A DNA stretch of 64,000 nucleotides from JAICUY01 sp963716585 (lineage in GTDB: Bacteria; Chloroflexota; Limnocylindria; QHBO01). The stretch is taken from assembly GCA_963716585.1 (NCBI GenBank), contig CAVQTN010000004.1, positions 434,001 through 498,000 of the forward strand, given 5' to 3'. A program made the position numbers and the translations under genes. The notes beneath the pieces are model-generated. The model worked only from the letters and a program-made list of their open reading frames with translations, was not told the DNA's origin and made no database searches. Below are positions 51,565 through 61,308 of the stretch, piece after piece. Within the stretch, counting starts at the first letter, position 1; every line of letters begins with the position of its first letter.

Positions 51565-52813
51565 GGGTCACCGTCTCCCCCGACTCGATCCGGCGACGGC
51601 GCCGAAAATCACGCTCCACCACGCCCGGGTCGATGCGACAGTTGCGTCCGATCGTGACGCCGATCGGAATGCGCGCCTGCTTGCCGACCAGGGTCAGGCC
51701 GGCGTACAGCCGCTCGGGCTCATTGCGATTGGGACGCAGGTCGTCGCCGTGGCCGACCAGCGCGCGCGCGCCGACCACGCATTCCTTGTCCACGATCGCG
51801 CGGTCGAGCACCGCCCCGGGCCCGATCACCGAATCGAACAGCACGATCGAATCGCGAACGCTGGCGCCGGCACCGACCCGCACGCCGGGCGAGAGGATGC
51901 TGCGCTCGACGCTACCCTCGATGACGCAGCCGTGGCTGACCATGCTGCGCTCGACATGCGCCTCGGTCCGGATGAGGGCCGGGGCGCGCTCCTCGCTGCG
52001 GGTATAGATCAGCCAGCCGCGGTCGTAGAGGTCGATCTCAGGCTGGTCGCCGAGCAGGTCCAGGTTGGTCCGCCAGTAGCTCTCCACCGTCCCGACGTCC
52101 TGCCAGTAGCCGCCGAACTCGTAGGCGTACACGCGACGCCCCGAGGCGACCATGTGCGGCAGCACGTCGCGGCCGAAGTCGACGCGATCCGGGCTCAGGA
52201 TGTCGCGCAGGAACGGCCAGGAGAAGACGTACACGCCCATGCTCACCAGGTTGGACGGCGGGTTGGCCGGCTTCTCGATGAAATCGGTCACCCGGCCATC
52301 CTCGGCGACCTCCAGGATGCCGAACCGATGCGCCTCCTCGATCGGCACCGTGCGCACCGCGCAGGTGACCTCCGCGCGCTTGGCCCGGTGCAGCTCGAGG
52401 AACGGGCGGTAATCCATCTTGTAGACGTGGTCCCCGGCAAGGATCAGCACCAGCTCGGGGTCACGGTCCTCGACGAAGTCGAGGTTCTGGAGCACGGCGT
52501 CGGCGGTGCCGCGGTACCAGTCGCGCGCACGTCCACGACCGATGTACGGCTGCAGCAGGCTCACGCCGCCGCGCGATCGGTCGAGGTCCCACGGCCTGCC
52601 GACACCGATATGGTCGATGAGCGAGCGCGGTGCGTACTGGGTCAGGATCCCGACGTCGCTGAGCCCCGAGTTCACGGCGTTGCTGAGCGCGAAGTCGATG
52701 ATCCGGTACTTGCCGCCGAACGGGACGCCGGGCTTGGCGCGGACCTGCGACAGGATGGACAGCCGCTCACCCTCCCCTCCCGCCAGGATGAGGGTCAGGA
52801 CCGATGCCGGCAC
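51554..52813 (-). CDS. glgC: Glucose-1-phosphate adenylyltransferase
   Basis: 419 residues, the usual length. The N-terminus carries LILAGGEGERLSILSQVRAKPGVPFGGKYRIIDFALSN (nucleotide-binding P-loop and the conserved RAKP-PFGG-RIIDF), then LSDVGILTQYAPRSLIDHI, GTADAVLQN and a C-terminal left-handed beta helix of hexapeptide repeats (VEGS/VERSILSPGVRVGAGASVRDSIVLFDSVIGPGAVL). It makes ADP-glucose from glucose-1-phosphate and ATP for glycogen synthesis. It sits nine bases after the PBP1A gene. The loop residues SIL replace the usual PLT after AGGxGxRL. Confidence 0.9.
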   Translation of the reverse strand: MPASVLTLILAGGEGERLSILSQVRAKPGVPFGGKYRIIDFALSNAVNSGLSDVGILTQYAPRSLIDHIGVGRPWDLDRSRGGVSLLQPYIGRGRARDWYRGTADAVLQNLDFVEDRDPELVLILAGDHVYKMDYRPFLELHRAKRAEVTCAVRTVPIEEAHRFGILEVAEDGRVTDFIEKPANPPSNLVSMGVYVFSWPFLRDILSPDRVDFGRDVLPHMVASGRRVYAYEFGGYWQDVGTVESYWRTNLDLLGDQPEIDLYDRGWLIYTRSEERAPALIRTEAHVERSMVSHGCVIEGSVERSILSPGVRVGAGASVRDSIVLFDSVIGPGAVLDRAIVDKECVVGARALVGHGDDLRPNRNEPERLYAGLTLVGKQARIPIGVTIGRNCRIDPGVVERDFRRRRRIESGETVTHGV

Positions 52814-52822
52814 GGTTCGATT

Positions 52823-55597
52823 CTAGCCGCGACGGCGGCGTCTCCCTGGCGCCCCTCGCCGCGAGGCCCGGTGCAGCAGCAGCGCCCCGAGGGACGGCAC
52901 CAGCACGCCGGTCACCGGGACGGGCGGCACCACCGGCGGGGTCGGCGACGGCAGGCAACCGGGCTTGTTCGGATTGCAGTGCGGGGGACCGGTCGGCCCG
53001 GGAGGCCCGCTCGGCGGCCCGCTGGGACCGGTCGTGGGCGAGGGCCTGGGGGTTGCGCGCACGTGTCCGCAGATGGGTGCGCCGAACCCACTGTTCCCCG
53101 GAACGGGGGCGATGCGCAGGTGGATACGGTCGCGCTGCTGCTTGATCTTGGTCGGATCGCCGGAGCTGCCGGTCTGGCCGTTGACGTAGCGGTCGGCCCA
53201 TTCGGCGGCTGAGGCGATCCATTCGGCCGGCCGCCGCGGGTCGTTGCGGATCTCCTGGACGATGTCGAAGCAGCCGTTGGCATGCACGTTGTCGGCCGCG
53301 GGCTCGGTGCCCTTCAGCAGCGGAACCTGGCGAGTCGGCCCGCAGCCGGGCGTCGCCTTCATGCCGCTGAACTCGCAGACCGTGGTCATCACCACGTCGT
53401 CGGGCTTGGCGAAATCGGTCTGTGGCACCGGCTTCTTGCCGTTCCAGTCCCACTTCTTGTTGAGCGCCTCCTGCATGAAGTCGTGCCACAGGTAGAGCGG
53501 CCCGTCAGCGGAGAAGAGACCCTGGCCCAGGACGTTGGACATCGGTGCCTGGTTGTTGTTGCCCATCCACACCCCGGTCACCAGGCTGTCGGGTACGTAC
53601 CCGAAGCCGGACACGTCGCGGAAGTCGTTCGTTGTCCCGGTCTTGAACCCGGCGTGCCGGCGGTTGCCATCGACGTCCAGCAGCTGCGCCCGCGAGCCCC
53701 ATACGACGTTGGTGCGCGGGTTGGTGTTGCCCTCCAGGATCCAGTGCATGAGGTACGCCTCGCCGGGGGTCAGCGGCTTGGCAGTTGGCGCCTTGTTGGT
53801 CTGCGGCGAGTAGATGATCCGGTTGTTGCGGTCGCGGATCTCGCGGATGGTCGTGGCCGGATGCAGCTCGCCCTGTGCGGCGAAGACACCGTAGGCCTGG
53901 GTCATGTTGGTCAGGTTGACCGGCACCGATCCGAGGGTGAGGGTCAGTCCCGGATCCTGGTCCATGATGTACTGGGCACTGGCGATGCCCATCGACTCGG
54001 CGAACTTGGCGGTGGTGTCCGGGCCGACCAGGTGCTGCATCATCACCGACGGGACGTTCAGCGAGTAGCGGATAGCGTCGGTCGCCAGCAATGGCCCGTG
54101 ATTCTCGTTGTCGGCGTTGGTCGGGACGTACGCGGTGCTGGCATTCGCCCCGAACTGGGTCGTGTTGTCGACGAACATGGTCGCCGGCGTCGCCTCCCGC
54201 GCCTTGAACGCGGAGCTGTAGGTGATCGGCTTGAAGGCGGAGCCCGGCTGGCGCCGGCCCAGCCCGGCAACGTCGAACTGGCCCTGCACGCGCGGGTCCT
54301 CGCGGTTGTAGTAGTCGACACTGCCGATGTAGGCCACGATCTCGCCGGTGGTCGAGTCGATCGCCACCAGGGCGCCGTTGTGCACGTTCTTGCCGGACAG
54401 GGCGCCGACCCACTTGGTGACCTCCTTGTGCGCGACCTGCTGGAGCCCATGTCGATGGTGGTGGTGATCCGCAGACCACCCGTGCGCACCGCCTGTGCCG
54501 GGTTGTTGTAGCCGAGCGAGGCCAGGATGCCTCGGCCTCCTTCTGCACCCGGTACGTGAAATGCGGCTCGCGCAACGGCGTCGAGATGCGGCTGGGACCC
54601 ATCTGCTTCCAGGTGACCTTGCGCGCCGCGTCCGACTGCGCCCTGGTGATGTAGCCGTCGGCGAGCATCCGGCCGAGCACCTCGTCCCGCCGCTCCATGG
54701 CGAGCTCCGGCCCGTGGTTGTCGAGGGTACGGGTCGTAGCAGCTCGGGGCCTGCGGCAGGCCGGCCAGGAACGCGGCCTGCGACAGGGTCAGCTCGGCCA
54801 GGTCGGTGATGCCGAAGTAGTTCGCCGCCGCCGCCTTGATGCCATACGAACCGTTGCCGTAGTAGATCAGGTTGAGGTAGGTGGCCAGGATCCGCTCCTT
54901 GCCGGCGCGGCCCGGATAGGCCTCGGTCACCTTGGTGGCCATGATCTGCTCGCGGATCTTGTCCTGGAAGCTGCGGCCGCCCAGGAACGTCAGCTCCGGC
55001 GGTTTGCAGACGTCGGACTCGCTCTCGGTGGTGGCGGTCGGATCGAGGTCGGCCGACGGGCCGGCCGCGCCGCTCGCCGCCGGCGCCTGCTGCTGCGCCG
55101 CCGCGATCGAACCGGCGTACTTGATGACCTGCTGGGTGATCGTGGAGGCACCCTGCACGATGGCGCCGGCCTCGAGGTTGGCCACCACCGCGCGGCCGAC
55201 GCCCTGCAGGTCGACGCCGTTGTTCGTCCAGAAGGTCCGATCCTCGCTCGCCACGGTCGCGTTGACGATGACCTCGGGAAGCTGGTCGAAGGTGACGGAC
55301 TCGCGGTTCTGGCATTCGAAGCGCGCCAGCAGGGTCTTGCCGGTGCGGTCGTAGACGTAGGTCGACTGGCGGCAGCTCGATCCCGTCCAGGATGCGCGGG
55401 TCAGGGAGTCCGCTGGCGAAATAGTTGTAGGCGGCCAGCATGCCGCCGGCGGTGCCTACCAGCGAGCCGCCGATCATGATGCCGACGGCGGCGAGGATGC
55501 CCAGCAGGAAGGTGGCGAGGCCCCGTCGCGGGGCGCGCCGACGCGTGGTGCGCCGCAGCATCAGGCGATGCCGGCGCCGTTGCATGGCCGGGTGCAT
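52823..55597 (-). CDS. Class A penicillin-binding protein (PBP1A-type), several frameshifts
   Basis: About 920 residues when joined. An Arg-rich cytoplasmic start and one span (FLLGILAAVGIMIGGSLVG) precede the GT51 transglycosylase domain, with motif EDRTFWTNNGVDLQG and the GASTITQQ motif, and the later KERILATYLNLIYYGNGSYGI. The transpeptidase domain has the SxxK serine in GSAFKPITYS, the SLN motif (RYSLNVPSV) and KTG in FKTGTTND. A Pro-rich tail and a short hydrophobic C-terminus end it. Frame changes at about 55,368, 54,727, 54,535 and 54,450 break the glycosyltransferase half; the active sites themselves are intact. It polymerises and cross-links peptidoglycan. Confidence 0.87.
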   Translation of the reverse strand: MHPAMQRRRHRLMLRRTTRRRAPRRGLATFLLGILAAVGIMIGGSLVGTAGGMLAAYNYFASGLPDPRILDGIELPPVDLRLRPHRQDPAGALRMPEPRVRHLRPASRGHRQRDRGERGSDLLDEQRRRPAGRRPRGGGQPRGRRHRAGCLHDHPAGHQVRRFDRGGAAAGAGGERRGRPVGRPRSDRHHRERVRRLQTAGADVPGRPQLPGQDPRADHGHQGDRGLSGPRRQGADPGHLPQPDLLRQRFVWHQGGGGELLRHHRPGRADPVAGRVPGRPAAGPELLRPVPSTTTGRSSPWSGGTRCSAGCSPTATSPGRSRTRRARSPGSRWVPAASRRRCASRISRTGCRRRPRHPGLARLQQPGTGGAHGWSADHHHHRHGLQQVAHKEVTKWVGALSGKNVHNGALVAIDSTTGEIVAYIGSVDYYNREDPRVQGQFDVAGLGRRQPGSAFKPITYSSAFKAREATPATMFVDNTTQFGANASTAYVPTNADNENHGPLLATDAIRYSLNVPSVMMQHLVGPDTTAKFAESMGIASAQYIMDQDPGLTLTLGSVPVNLTNMTQAYGVFAAQGELHPATTIREIRDRNNRIIYSPQTNKAPTAKPLTPGEAYLMHWILEGNTNPRTNVVWGSRAQLLDVDGNRRHAGFKTGTTNDFRDVSGFGYVPDSLVTGVWMGNNNQAPMSNVLGQGLFSADGPLYLWHDFMQEALNKKWDWNGKKPVPQTDFAKPDDVVMTTVCEFSGMKATPGCGPTRQVPLLKGTEPAADNVHANGCFDIVQEIRNDPRRPAEWIASAAEWADRYVNGQTGSSGDPTKIKQQRDRIHLRIAPVPGNSGFGAPICGHVRATPRPSPTTGPSGPPSGPPGPTGPPHCNPNKPGCLPSPTPPVVPPVPVTGVLVPSLGALLLHRASRRGAPGRRRRRG

Positions 55598-55671
55598 CGG
55601 GCGCTACGGTAGCAGCCGACAGGCGAACGGTCGAATCGGTGGTGCGCCTGGCGCCGCACCCGGTTGCGCCG

Positions 55672-56998
55672 CTAGGGCAGGTAGCTCCGCGGATTCACCG
55701 GGTTACCGTCGAACATCACCTGGAAGTGCAGATGGCAGCCGGTGGCGAATCCCGTCGCTCCCTCGTAGCCGATCACCTGTCCGGCCTTCACGAGCTGACC
55801 GGGCGTCACGATCTCGCGCGAGAGGTGCCAGTACCAGCTCTGCAGCCGCTGCGAGTGCCCGATGATCACGCCCGTGGCGGTGTCGTACTGGCAGGTTGGG
55901 CTTCGCGTCGGCCAGCACGGTGCCGGCCGCCGCGGCGTAGATCGCGCCGCCGCAGCGCGGCGAAAGGTAGGCCATGTCGAGGCCCGTATGGAAGTGGGCG
56001 TAGCCACCGTACGGCGGCTCGAGGGCGAAGCTCGTCGGTCCGAACTCCTGGGTGATGAGGAATGAGCCCTTCTCCGGCCACGCGAAGCGGCCGTGGAAGG
56101 CGATGTCCAGCTTGCTGGCCTCGACCTTGAGCCGCTCGACCAGGACCCGTTGCCCTGCCAGGGCGCGCTGCTGCCGAGCGATGAGGTCGGCCTGCTGCCC
56201 GGCGTTGGCGGCCGTCCTGGCAAGCTGCGCGGCCTGTGCCCGCTTGAGCTGCTGCAGCTGTCGGCGCTTGGCGTCGAGCTTGGCCTTGGCCTGCGCGATC
56301 TCCTTCTGCTGCACGTCGAGTGCGGCGGCTCGCTGGGCCGTGGCATCCCGCAGGGTGGCAAGCGTGGTGCGCCCCTCCTGCAGTGTCTGCTGCCTGATCT
56401 GCAGGCGCTGGCGCGCGCTCTCGATCTCCGCGGCGAGGCGCGTGTCCTCGTCGGAGAGCGTCAGCATGAAGCCAAGCTGGCTCGTGGCATCGGTCAGCGA
56501 GCGGGTCGAGAGCAGCACCTCGAGCATCGAGGTCTGGCTCTGCTCGTAGGCGACCCGCAGGTGATCCTGGAGGAGTGCCTGGCGGGCGGCGAGGTCGACC
56601 TTCGACCGCTCGATCCCTGCCGCCACGTCCTGGAGGTCCGATTCGAGGGTGGTGATCTGCTGCTCGTACCGGCCCAGGTCGTCCCGCGCCTGTGCCAGCT
56701 TGGCGGTCAGCGCCTCGAGCTGGGACGCCGCCTTGTCGATCTCCAACCCGACCCCGGCCAGGCTGCCATTGATGGCCTGCAGGCTGCTGCTCAGCGTCGC
56801 CGCGTCGCGCTGCAGGCCGGCCAGCGCGGCACGATGAGCCGAGAGCGCAGCCTCCATCTGCTGCTGCTGCAGGATCGCGTCGTTGACGTTCGGGTCGCCG
56901 GCGCGAACCGCGTGGCTGCCGGCACCCGGCAGCAGCAGGGCGGTCAGCAGCAGTGCGATGGCGAGGGACGTGAAACGGCGCCCGGGTTGCTTCGACAT
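55672..56998 (-). CDS. M23-family peptidase with coiled-coil N-terminus (EnvC-like; one frameshift)
   Basis: About 442 residues. A signal peptide (SLAIALLLTALLLPGAGSHA) leads to a long coiled coil (about residues 35-290, rich in Gln/Ala/Lys) and a C-terminal LytM domain. Its zinc motifs are HTGLD (HxxxD) and, past a shift near 55,895, HLHF (HxH), with GHSQRLQSWYWHL between. The joint is at 'PNLPV/CQYD'. The product cleaves peptidoglycan or, like EnvC, activates an amidase; the intact HxxxD and HxH favour a real metallopeptidase. It lies 74 bases before the PBP1A gene on the same strand. Confidence 0.85.
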
Positions 56999-57194
56999 GT
57001 GCTCCTTGAGACGGATCAGGCTGGCGTCGCACGCGGGTCGTGCGGCTCGGGATGAAACGGTGCCGGTTGCCGACGGACGCGCTCGGCGGCACGCCTGCCT
57101 CGGACGCGCATGGCGAAACGCCCGCGACAGGATACCAAGTCGAGCGATGCGCGCACGGCGGCCGGTTCACATGCGGCGCCGGTTCGCATGGTCG

Positions 57195-57914
57195 TCATCC
57201 GGGGAGACCCGGCGTGAGGAGGCCCAGCGCCCAACGCAGATACCCTGCCGCAGGGGCCAGGACGGCTGTCGGGGCGGTCGCCAGCAAGGCCGTGGCGCCG
57301 CCGAGCAGATGCGGCTCGCGCAGGAGCGTGACCACCGCGCCGGCCGCCAGGAAAGGACCGAACGGGATGTAGCTCTTCAGGCCCGCGCGGCGCGAGACGA
57401 GCAGTACCAGGCTCGCGCCGGCGGCCAGCAGACCGGCGACGAAGATGGCGACGAAGATCGACGGCCAGCCCAGCAGCAGGCCGAGCGGCGCGATGAGGTA
57501 CAGGTCGCCCAGCGCGACGCCACCACGCACCATGAGGCCCAGGACTCCCAGGAAGGCGACGGCCGCGCCGCCGCCGAGCAGCGCGTCGCTGACCGCGACG
57601 CTCGGATTGAACGGCACGAACACGATCGCCGCCACGATCAGCGGGTCGAGGACGAGATGCGGCAGCCGGTGCTGCTCCAGGTCGGTCGCCGAGAGCAGGA
57701 CCAGGAGTGCCAGGAAGCCGAGGTAGGCCGCGGTCGCCCAGGCCGGTAGCTGCGATCGCCACACCATGGCCGCCGCGGCGATCCCCGAGACGATCGCCAG
57801 CAGGACCGTGCGCGGACCGGCGGCGCGCCGGCTCGGCTCATCAGCCGGCCAGACGCTGGCCACGCGCTCGGCGACGGCGCCGAGCGCGCCGAACGCCACC
57901 CCTATTCCAATCAT
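57195..57914 (-). CDS. Prepilin-peptidase-like (A24) membrane protein lacking the N-terminal methylase domain
   Basis: 239 residues from the ATG at 57914, with about seven or eight spans. The catalytic aspartates of GxGD peptidases are in SATDLEQHRLPH and VALGDLYLIAPLGLLLGW. The usual N-terminal cytoplasmic domain with its paired cysteines (the methyltransferase part of PilD) is absent, so it would cleave but not methylate prepilins or other secreted precursors. It is flanked by a CsbD gene on the other strand and no pilin genes are nearby, so its substrate is unknown. Confidence 0.75.
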   Translation of the reverse strand: MIGIGVAFGALGAVAERVASVWPADEPSRRAAGPRTVLLAIVSGIAAAAMVWRSQLPAWATAAYLGFLALLVLLSATDLEQHRLPHLVLDPLIVAAIVFVPFNPSVAVSDALLGGGAAVAFLGVLGLMVRGGVALGDLYLIAPLGLLLGWPSIFVAIFVAGLLAAGASLVLLVSRRAGLKSYIPFGPFLAAGAVVTLLREPHLLGGATALLATAPTAVLAPAAGYLRWALGLLTPGLPG

Positions 57915-58092
57915 GAACGGCAATCGACAGCTCCATGCGATGCGCGGCGGTGCATTTCCGCACCGGCTGATCCTACTCAACCGCGGCCTCGCCGGACATG
58001 GTTCGATCGTCCTGAACCGCCGCGCTGGCACGCCATCTGCCACCGCATCCATTGCGGCCGATTCGGCCGCCAGCGAACAGGAGGTTCAATCG

Positions 58093-58284
58093 ATGGACAA
58101 GGATCGCATCGAAGGCACCGTCAAGCAGGGCTGGGGCAAGGCCGAGGAAGCCGTCGGTGACGCGACCGACAACCCGGGCACCGAGCGCGAGGGCCAGCAG
58201 GACCAGGCGGAAGGAAAGGTCCAGGAGGGCTGGGGCAAGGTCAAGGACGCCGGACGCGACATGGTCGACGACAAGGACGACTGA
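58093..58284 (+). CDS. csbD: CsbD-family stress protein
   Basis: 63 residues: two copies of the CsbD motif, KDRIEGTVKQGWGKAEEAVGDATDN and EGKVQEGWGKVKDAGRDM, with acidic termini. AGGAGG lies eight bases before the ATG. CsbD-like proteins are small, hydrophilic, largely disordered and induced by general stress in Bacillus; molecular function unknown. It ends seven bases before a strong hairpin, so it is probably a single-gene transcript. Confidence 0.9.
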   Translation: MDKDRIEGTVKQGWGKAEEAVGDATDNPGTEREGQQDQAEGKVQEGWGKVKDAGRDMVDDKDD

Positions 58285-58290
58285 CCAGCT

Positions 58291-58343
58291 CCTCCGCACG
58301 ACACGGGCGCCGGATCTATCGGCGCCCGTTTGTCGTGCGGAGG
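58291..58343. terminator. Long symmetric hairpin, bidirectional terminator between csbD and the aminopeptidase gene
   Basis: The arms CCTCCGCACGACA...TGTCGTGCGGAGG (13 bp) enclose CGGGCGCC...GGCGCCCG (8 bp) around a short ATCTA-type loop, with a small TT bulge. It lies between two convergent genes and would terminate both. Total stem about 21 bp. Confidence 0.85.
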
Positions 58344-58365
58344 CAATGGCCGGAATGGCGGGTGG

Positions 58366-59850
58366 CTAGTTCCGCGGCCTCGCCGCGTAGTCCATCGCCA
58401 GGCGCGCCAGAGTCGACACGCCGGTCCCGATGCAGCCCTTGGCATTCCATGCCTTGTCGGAGGCGAGGTAGGCCGTGCCGGCGATGTCGACGTGCACCCA
58501 CGGCTTGGTGACGAACTCCGACAGGAAGACCGCGCTCTTGATCAGCGATCCGTCGCGGCTGCCCGAGTTCTTGATGTCGGCATACGGCGTGTCGAGGGCG
58601 GCCCGGTACTCCGTCGCCAGCGGCATCTCCCAGAACCATTCGCCGCTGGCATCGGCCGCGGACTGGATCTCCGTGCCCCACTCGCGTGGTTTGCTGAAGT
58701 AGGCGCTGATCAGCTCGCCGAATGCGGAGGCGCATACGCCGGTCAGCGTTGCGATGTCGACGAGATGCGTGGCCCCCTGGGTCTCCGCCCAGTGGAGCGC
58801 ATCGGCCAGGATCAGGCGCCCCTCGGCGTCGGTGTTGATGACCTCGATGGTGCGCCCGTTCATGGCCTTCACCACGTCACCGGGTCGCTGAGCGTTGCCG
58901 CCGGGCATGTTCTCGACCATCGGCGCGACCGCCATCAGCGGCGCGTCCGGGGCGAGGCGGGCCACGGCGCGCGCGGCGGCGATCACCGCGGCTGCGCCGG
59001 ACTTGTCGTGCTTCATCTCTTCCATCTTGTCGGCGGGCTTGATGCTGATCCCGCCGGAGTCGAAGCAGACGCCCTTGCCGACGATCGCCAGCCGCCGGTC
59101 GGCCGGCGCCTTGTCCCAGCCGGGCAGCCTGATGGCGATCAGGCGCGGTCCGTGGGTCGCGCCCTGGCCGACGCCGAGCAGCGAACCCATGCCCAGCGCG
59201 GCCATCTGCTCCGGATCGAGCACCTCGACCGTGCAGCCATCATCCTCGAGCGCGCGCGCCGCCTCCGCCATCTTCTCCGGGTAGAGATCGTTCGATGCGC
59301 GGTTGGCCAGCGTGCGGCCCCATTCGACCGCCTCGGCGATGATCTGCGCCCGGTCGAGCAGCTCCTGGCTCGGGGCGTTGAGGAAGACGACCTCCTCGAC
59401 GGAGCGCTTCATCGCCGGGGTGTCCCGCACGCGACCGTAGATGTCCATGGGGCGATACGTTCCCTGCAGCGCGCCCACCACCGCGGCCGCGAAGCCATCG
59501 TCATCCTCGCCGTCGCGCAGCCACAGCGCCATGCGCTTCACGCCGCGGCCCTGCAGCCGGCGTGTCGCGGTCGAGGCAAGCCGACGGGCGCGCCACGGAC
59601 CGCGGCCGCGGCGCACACCGTTGACCAGCAGAATCCGATCGACCGGGAGCTTGCCACCGTCGATGAGCGCGGTGTAGTGCTCGCCGATGTTGAACTCGCC
59701 CCAATCGAGCGCGGCCGAGATGACGCCACCGGCGGCGGCGTCGAGCTCGGCCAGGTCGCCGCTGAGCTCGATGTCGTCCTTGTAGATCGGCACGGCCAGG
59801 ACGTCAGCCTGGACCGCGGCCGGGGTCGACGATTCCGCGCGCGAGCGCAT
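58366..59850 (-). CDS. pepA: Leucyl aminopeptidase (M17, PepA)
   Basis: 494 residues from the ATG at 59850, which has AAGGAG eight bases upstream. The N-terminal domain (about 1-150) precedes the catalytic domain with GKGVCFDSGGISIKPADKM (258-276; metal and substrate residues) and the PepA signature NTDAEGRL (339-346), followed by DALHWAETQGATHLVDIATLTG. Two zinc ions in the site remove N-terminal residues from peptides. The family can also bind DNA in enterics; nothing here shows that. It follows the kinase gene on the same strand. Confidence 0.92.
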   Translation of the reverse strand: MRSRAESSTPAAVQADVLAVPIYKDDIELSGDLAELDAAAGGVISAALDWGEFNIGEHYTALIDGGKLPVDRILLVNGVRRGRGPWRARRLASTATRRLQGRGVKRMALWLRDGEDDDGFAAAVVGALQGTYRPMDIYGRVRDTPAMKRSVEEVVFLNAPSQELLDRAQIIAEAVEWGRTLANRASNDLYPEKMAEAARALEDDGCTVEVLDPEQMAALGMGSLLGVGQGATHGPRLIAIRLPGWDKAPADRRLAIVGKGVCFDSGGISIKPADKMEEMKHDKSGAAAVIAAARAVARLAPDAPLMAVAPMVENMPGGNAQRPGDVVKAMNGRTIEVINTDAEGRLILADALHWAETQGATHLVDIATLTGVCASAFGELISAYFSKPREWGTEIQSAADASGEWFWEMPLATEYRAALDTPYADIKNSGSRDGSLIKSAVFLSEFVTKPWVHVDIAGTAYLASDKAWNAKGCIGTGVSTLARLAMDYAARPRN

Positions 59851-59940
59851 GCAGTCTTCTCCTTGTGTGTGTGCGGTGGACCCATCGGAGCCGCGCACGG
59901 TGGTGGGCACCGTCAGCGAAGCGAAGTATAGATGCGCCGA

Positions 59941-61308
59941 TCAGTCGGCCGGCCGGTAGGCAAACATGGTGAAGCGGCTCCCGGTGTCCACGACCTCGCC
60001 CGCCCGCGGCTCCTGGTCGTAGACCCCCGGCTGGTGCGCGTCGTTCACCTTCCAGCGGATGGTCCAGTCGAGGTGCGCGTCGCGCGCCTTCGCCTCGGCA
60101 TCGGCCTCCGATAGGCCGATGGTGTCCGGCACGCGCACCTTCCCCGCGGGCAGCGCCGGAACCGGCGTCTCGGTGGCGCTGGTTCGAGGTGCGCCACCCG
60201 GGCCGGCGACGTCGTCGCGCGTCAGCCCGATGCCAACCGCAGCGACGGCCAGCGTCGCGAGGACCAGGATCCCGAGGAGCGGCGCCGTCGACCGTCGCCC
60301 TTCGCCATGCCGAGGCGCCACCCGGCGAGGCGTGGGTGCATGCGCTGGAGCGGGCGGGCGGGCCGAAACGGCCACCAGCTGCGTGGTGTCGTCCGCCACA
60401 GCCGGCGAGGGCATGTGTGAGGTCGCGATGGCCAGCGCGTGCGACATGGCGTCCGCGCTCCCGAAGCGCAGTCTCGGCTCAGGGTCGAGCGCCTGGAGGA
60501 CCAGAGCGTCGAGGGCCGGGCCGATGCCGGCCACCACGATCGAGGGTGCCGGAGGCCGTCCAGCCGCCTGGGACACCTCGACCGCCGCCGGGTCGTCGCC
60601 GGCAAATGGCACGCGGCCGGTCAATGCCACGTAGAGCACCGCACCGACCGCGAACAGGTCGCTGGACGGGGTGAGCGGCTCGCCGCGCAGCTGCTCCGGC
60701 GACATGGCATGCAGCGACCCCAGCGAGATCGTCGCGGAGCTGAGACCGGCGGTCGGGTCACGCGCGATCCCGAAGTCGATGAGCTTGGTCGTCCCCGGTC
60801 CGACCATCACGTTGCCGGCCTTGACATCGCAGTGCACCAGCCCGTGGGCGTGGACGACACGCAGGCCGTCGAGGATGTCCTTCGCGACCGTGACCGCTTC
60901 GCCTGGTGACAGCCTGCCCCGCTCCACGAGCAGGTCCCGCAGTGACCGATAACCCTCCAGCAGCTCCATCACGATGTAATGCAGCTGCCCGGTCGTGCCG
61001 GAGTCGTAGACATGCACCAGGTTCGGATGCGAGAGCGCGGCGACTGCCCGCGCCTCGGCCAGGAACCGCTCGGCGAACGCGGGGTCCGTTGCATACGGTG
61101 CCGCGAGCACCTTGAGCGCCACGTCGCGGGCCAGGCGCTCGTCGTGCGCGCGATACACGCGCGCCATGCCCCCGCGGGCAAGCTGCGCGATCACGCGGTA
61201 TCGCTCGCCGACGAGGTCGCCGGACGCGGGATCGAACGGATCGGGTTCGCCGGAATCGGGTTCGCCGGAAGAGGTGGGCGGCGCACCTGGGTCTGCGGGC
61301 ACGCTCAT
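59941..61308 (-). CDS. Membrane Ser/Thr protein kinase with a PASTA domain
   Basis: 455 residues. The kinase domain (about 37-300) has a glycine loop (LARGGMARVYRAHD), the VALK lysine (Lys66), HCDVKAGN with catalytic Asp161, and DFG (178-180). The usual HRD arginine is replaced by Cys, making it a non-RD kinase. A His/Pro/Ala-rich juxtamembrane region and one span (LLGILVLATLAVAAVGIGL, about 346-364) lead to a single extracellular PASTA domain (VRVPDTIGLSEADAEAKARDAHLDW..., about 393-455). PASTA domains sense peptidoglycan. It overlaps the next gene by four bases. Confidence 0.9.
   Translation of the reverse strand: MSVPADPGAPPTSSGEPDSGEPDPFDPASGDLVGERYRVIAQLARGGMARVYRAHDERLARDVALKVLAAPYATDPAFAERFLAEARAVAALSHPNLVHVYDSGTTGQLHYIVMELLEGYRSLRDLLVERGRLSPGEAVTVAKDILDGLRVVHAHGLVHCDVKAGNVMVGPGTTKLIDFGIARDPTAGLSSATISLGSLHAMSPEQLRGEPLTPSSDLFAVGAVLYVALTGRVPFAGDDPAAVEVSQAAGRPPAPSIVVAGIGPALDALVLQALDPEPRLRFGSADAMSHALAIATSHMPSPAVADDTTQLVAVSARPPAPAHAPTPRRVAPRHGEGRRSTAPLLGILVLATLAVAAVGIGLTRDDVAGPGGAPRTSATETPVPALPAGKVRVPDTIGLSEADAEAKARDAHLDWTIRWKVNDAHQPGVYDQEPRAGEVVDTGSRFTMFAYRPAD

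Noticed and set aside
51419..53212. A 597-codon plus-strand frame
   Set aside because: It is antisense to glgC and the PBP1A tail; glgC has full catalytic motifs.
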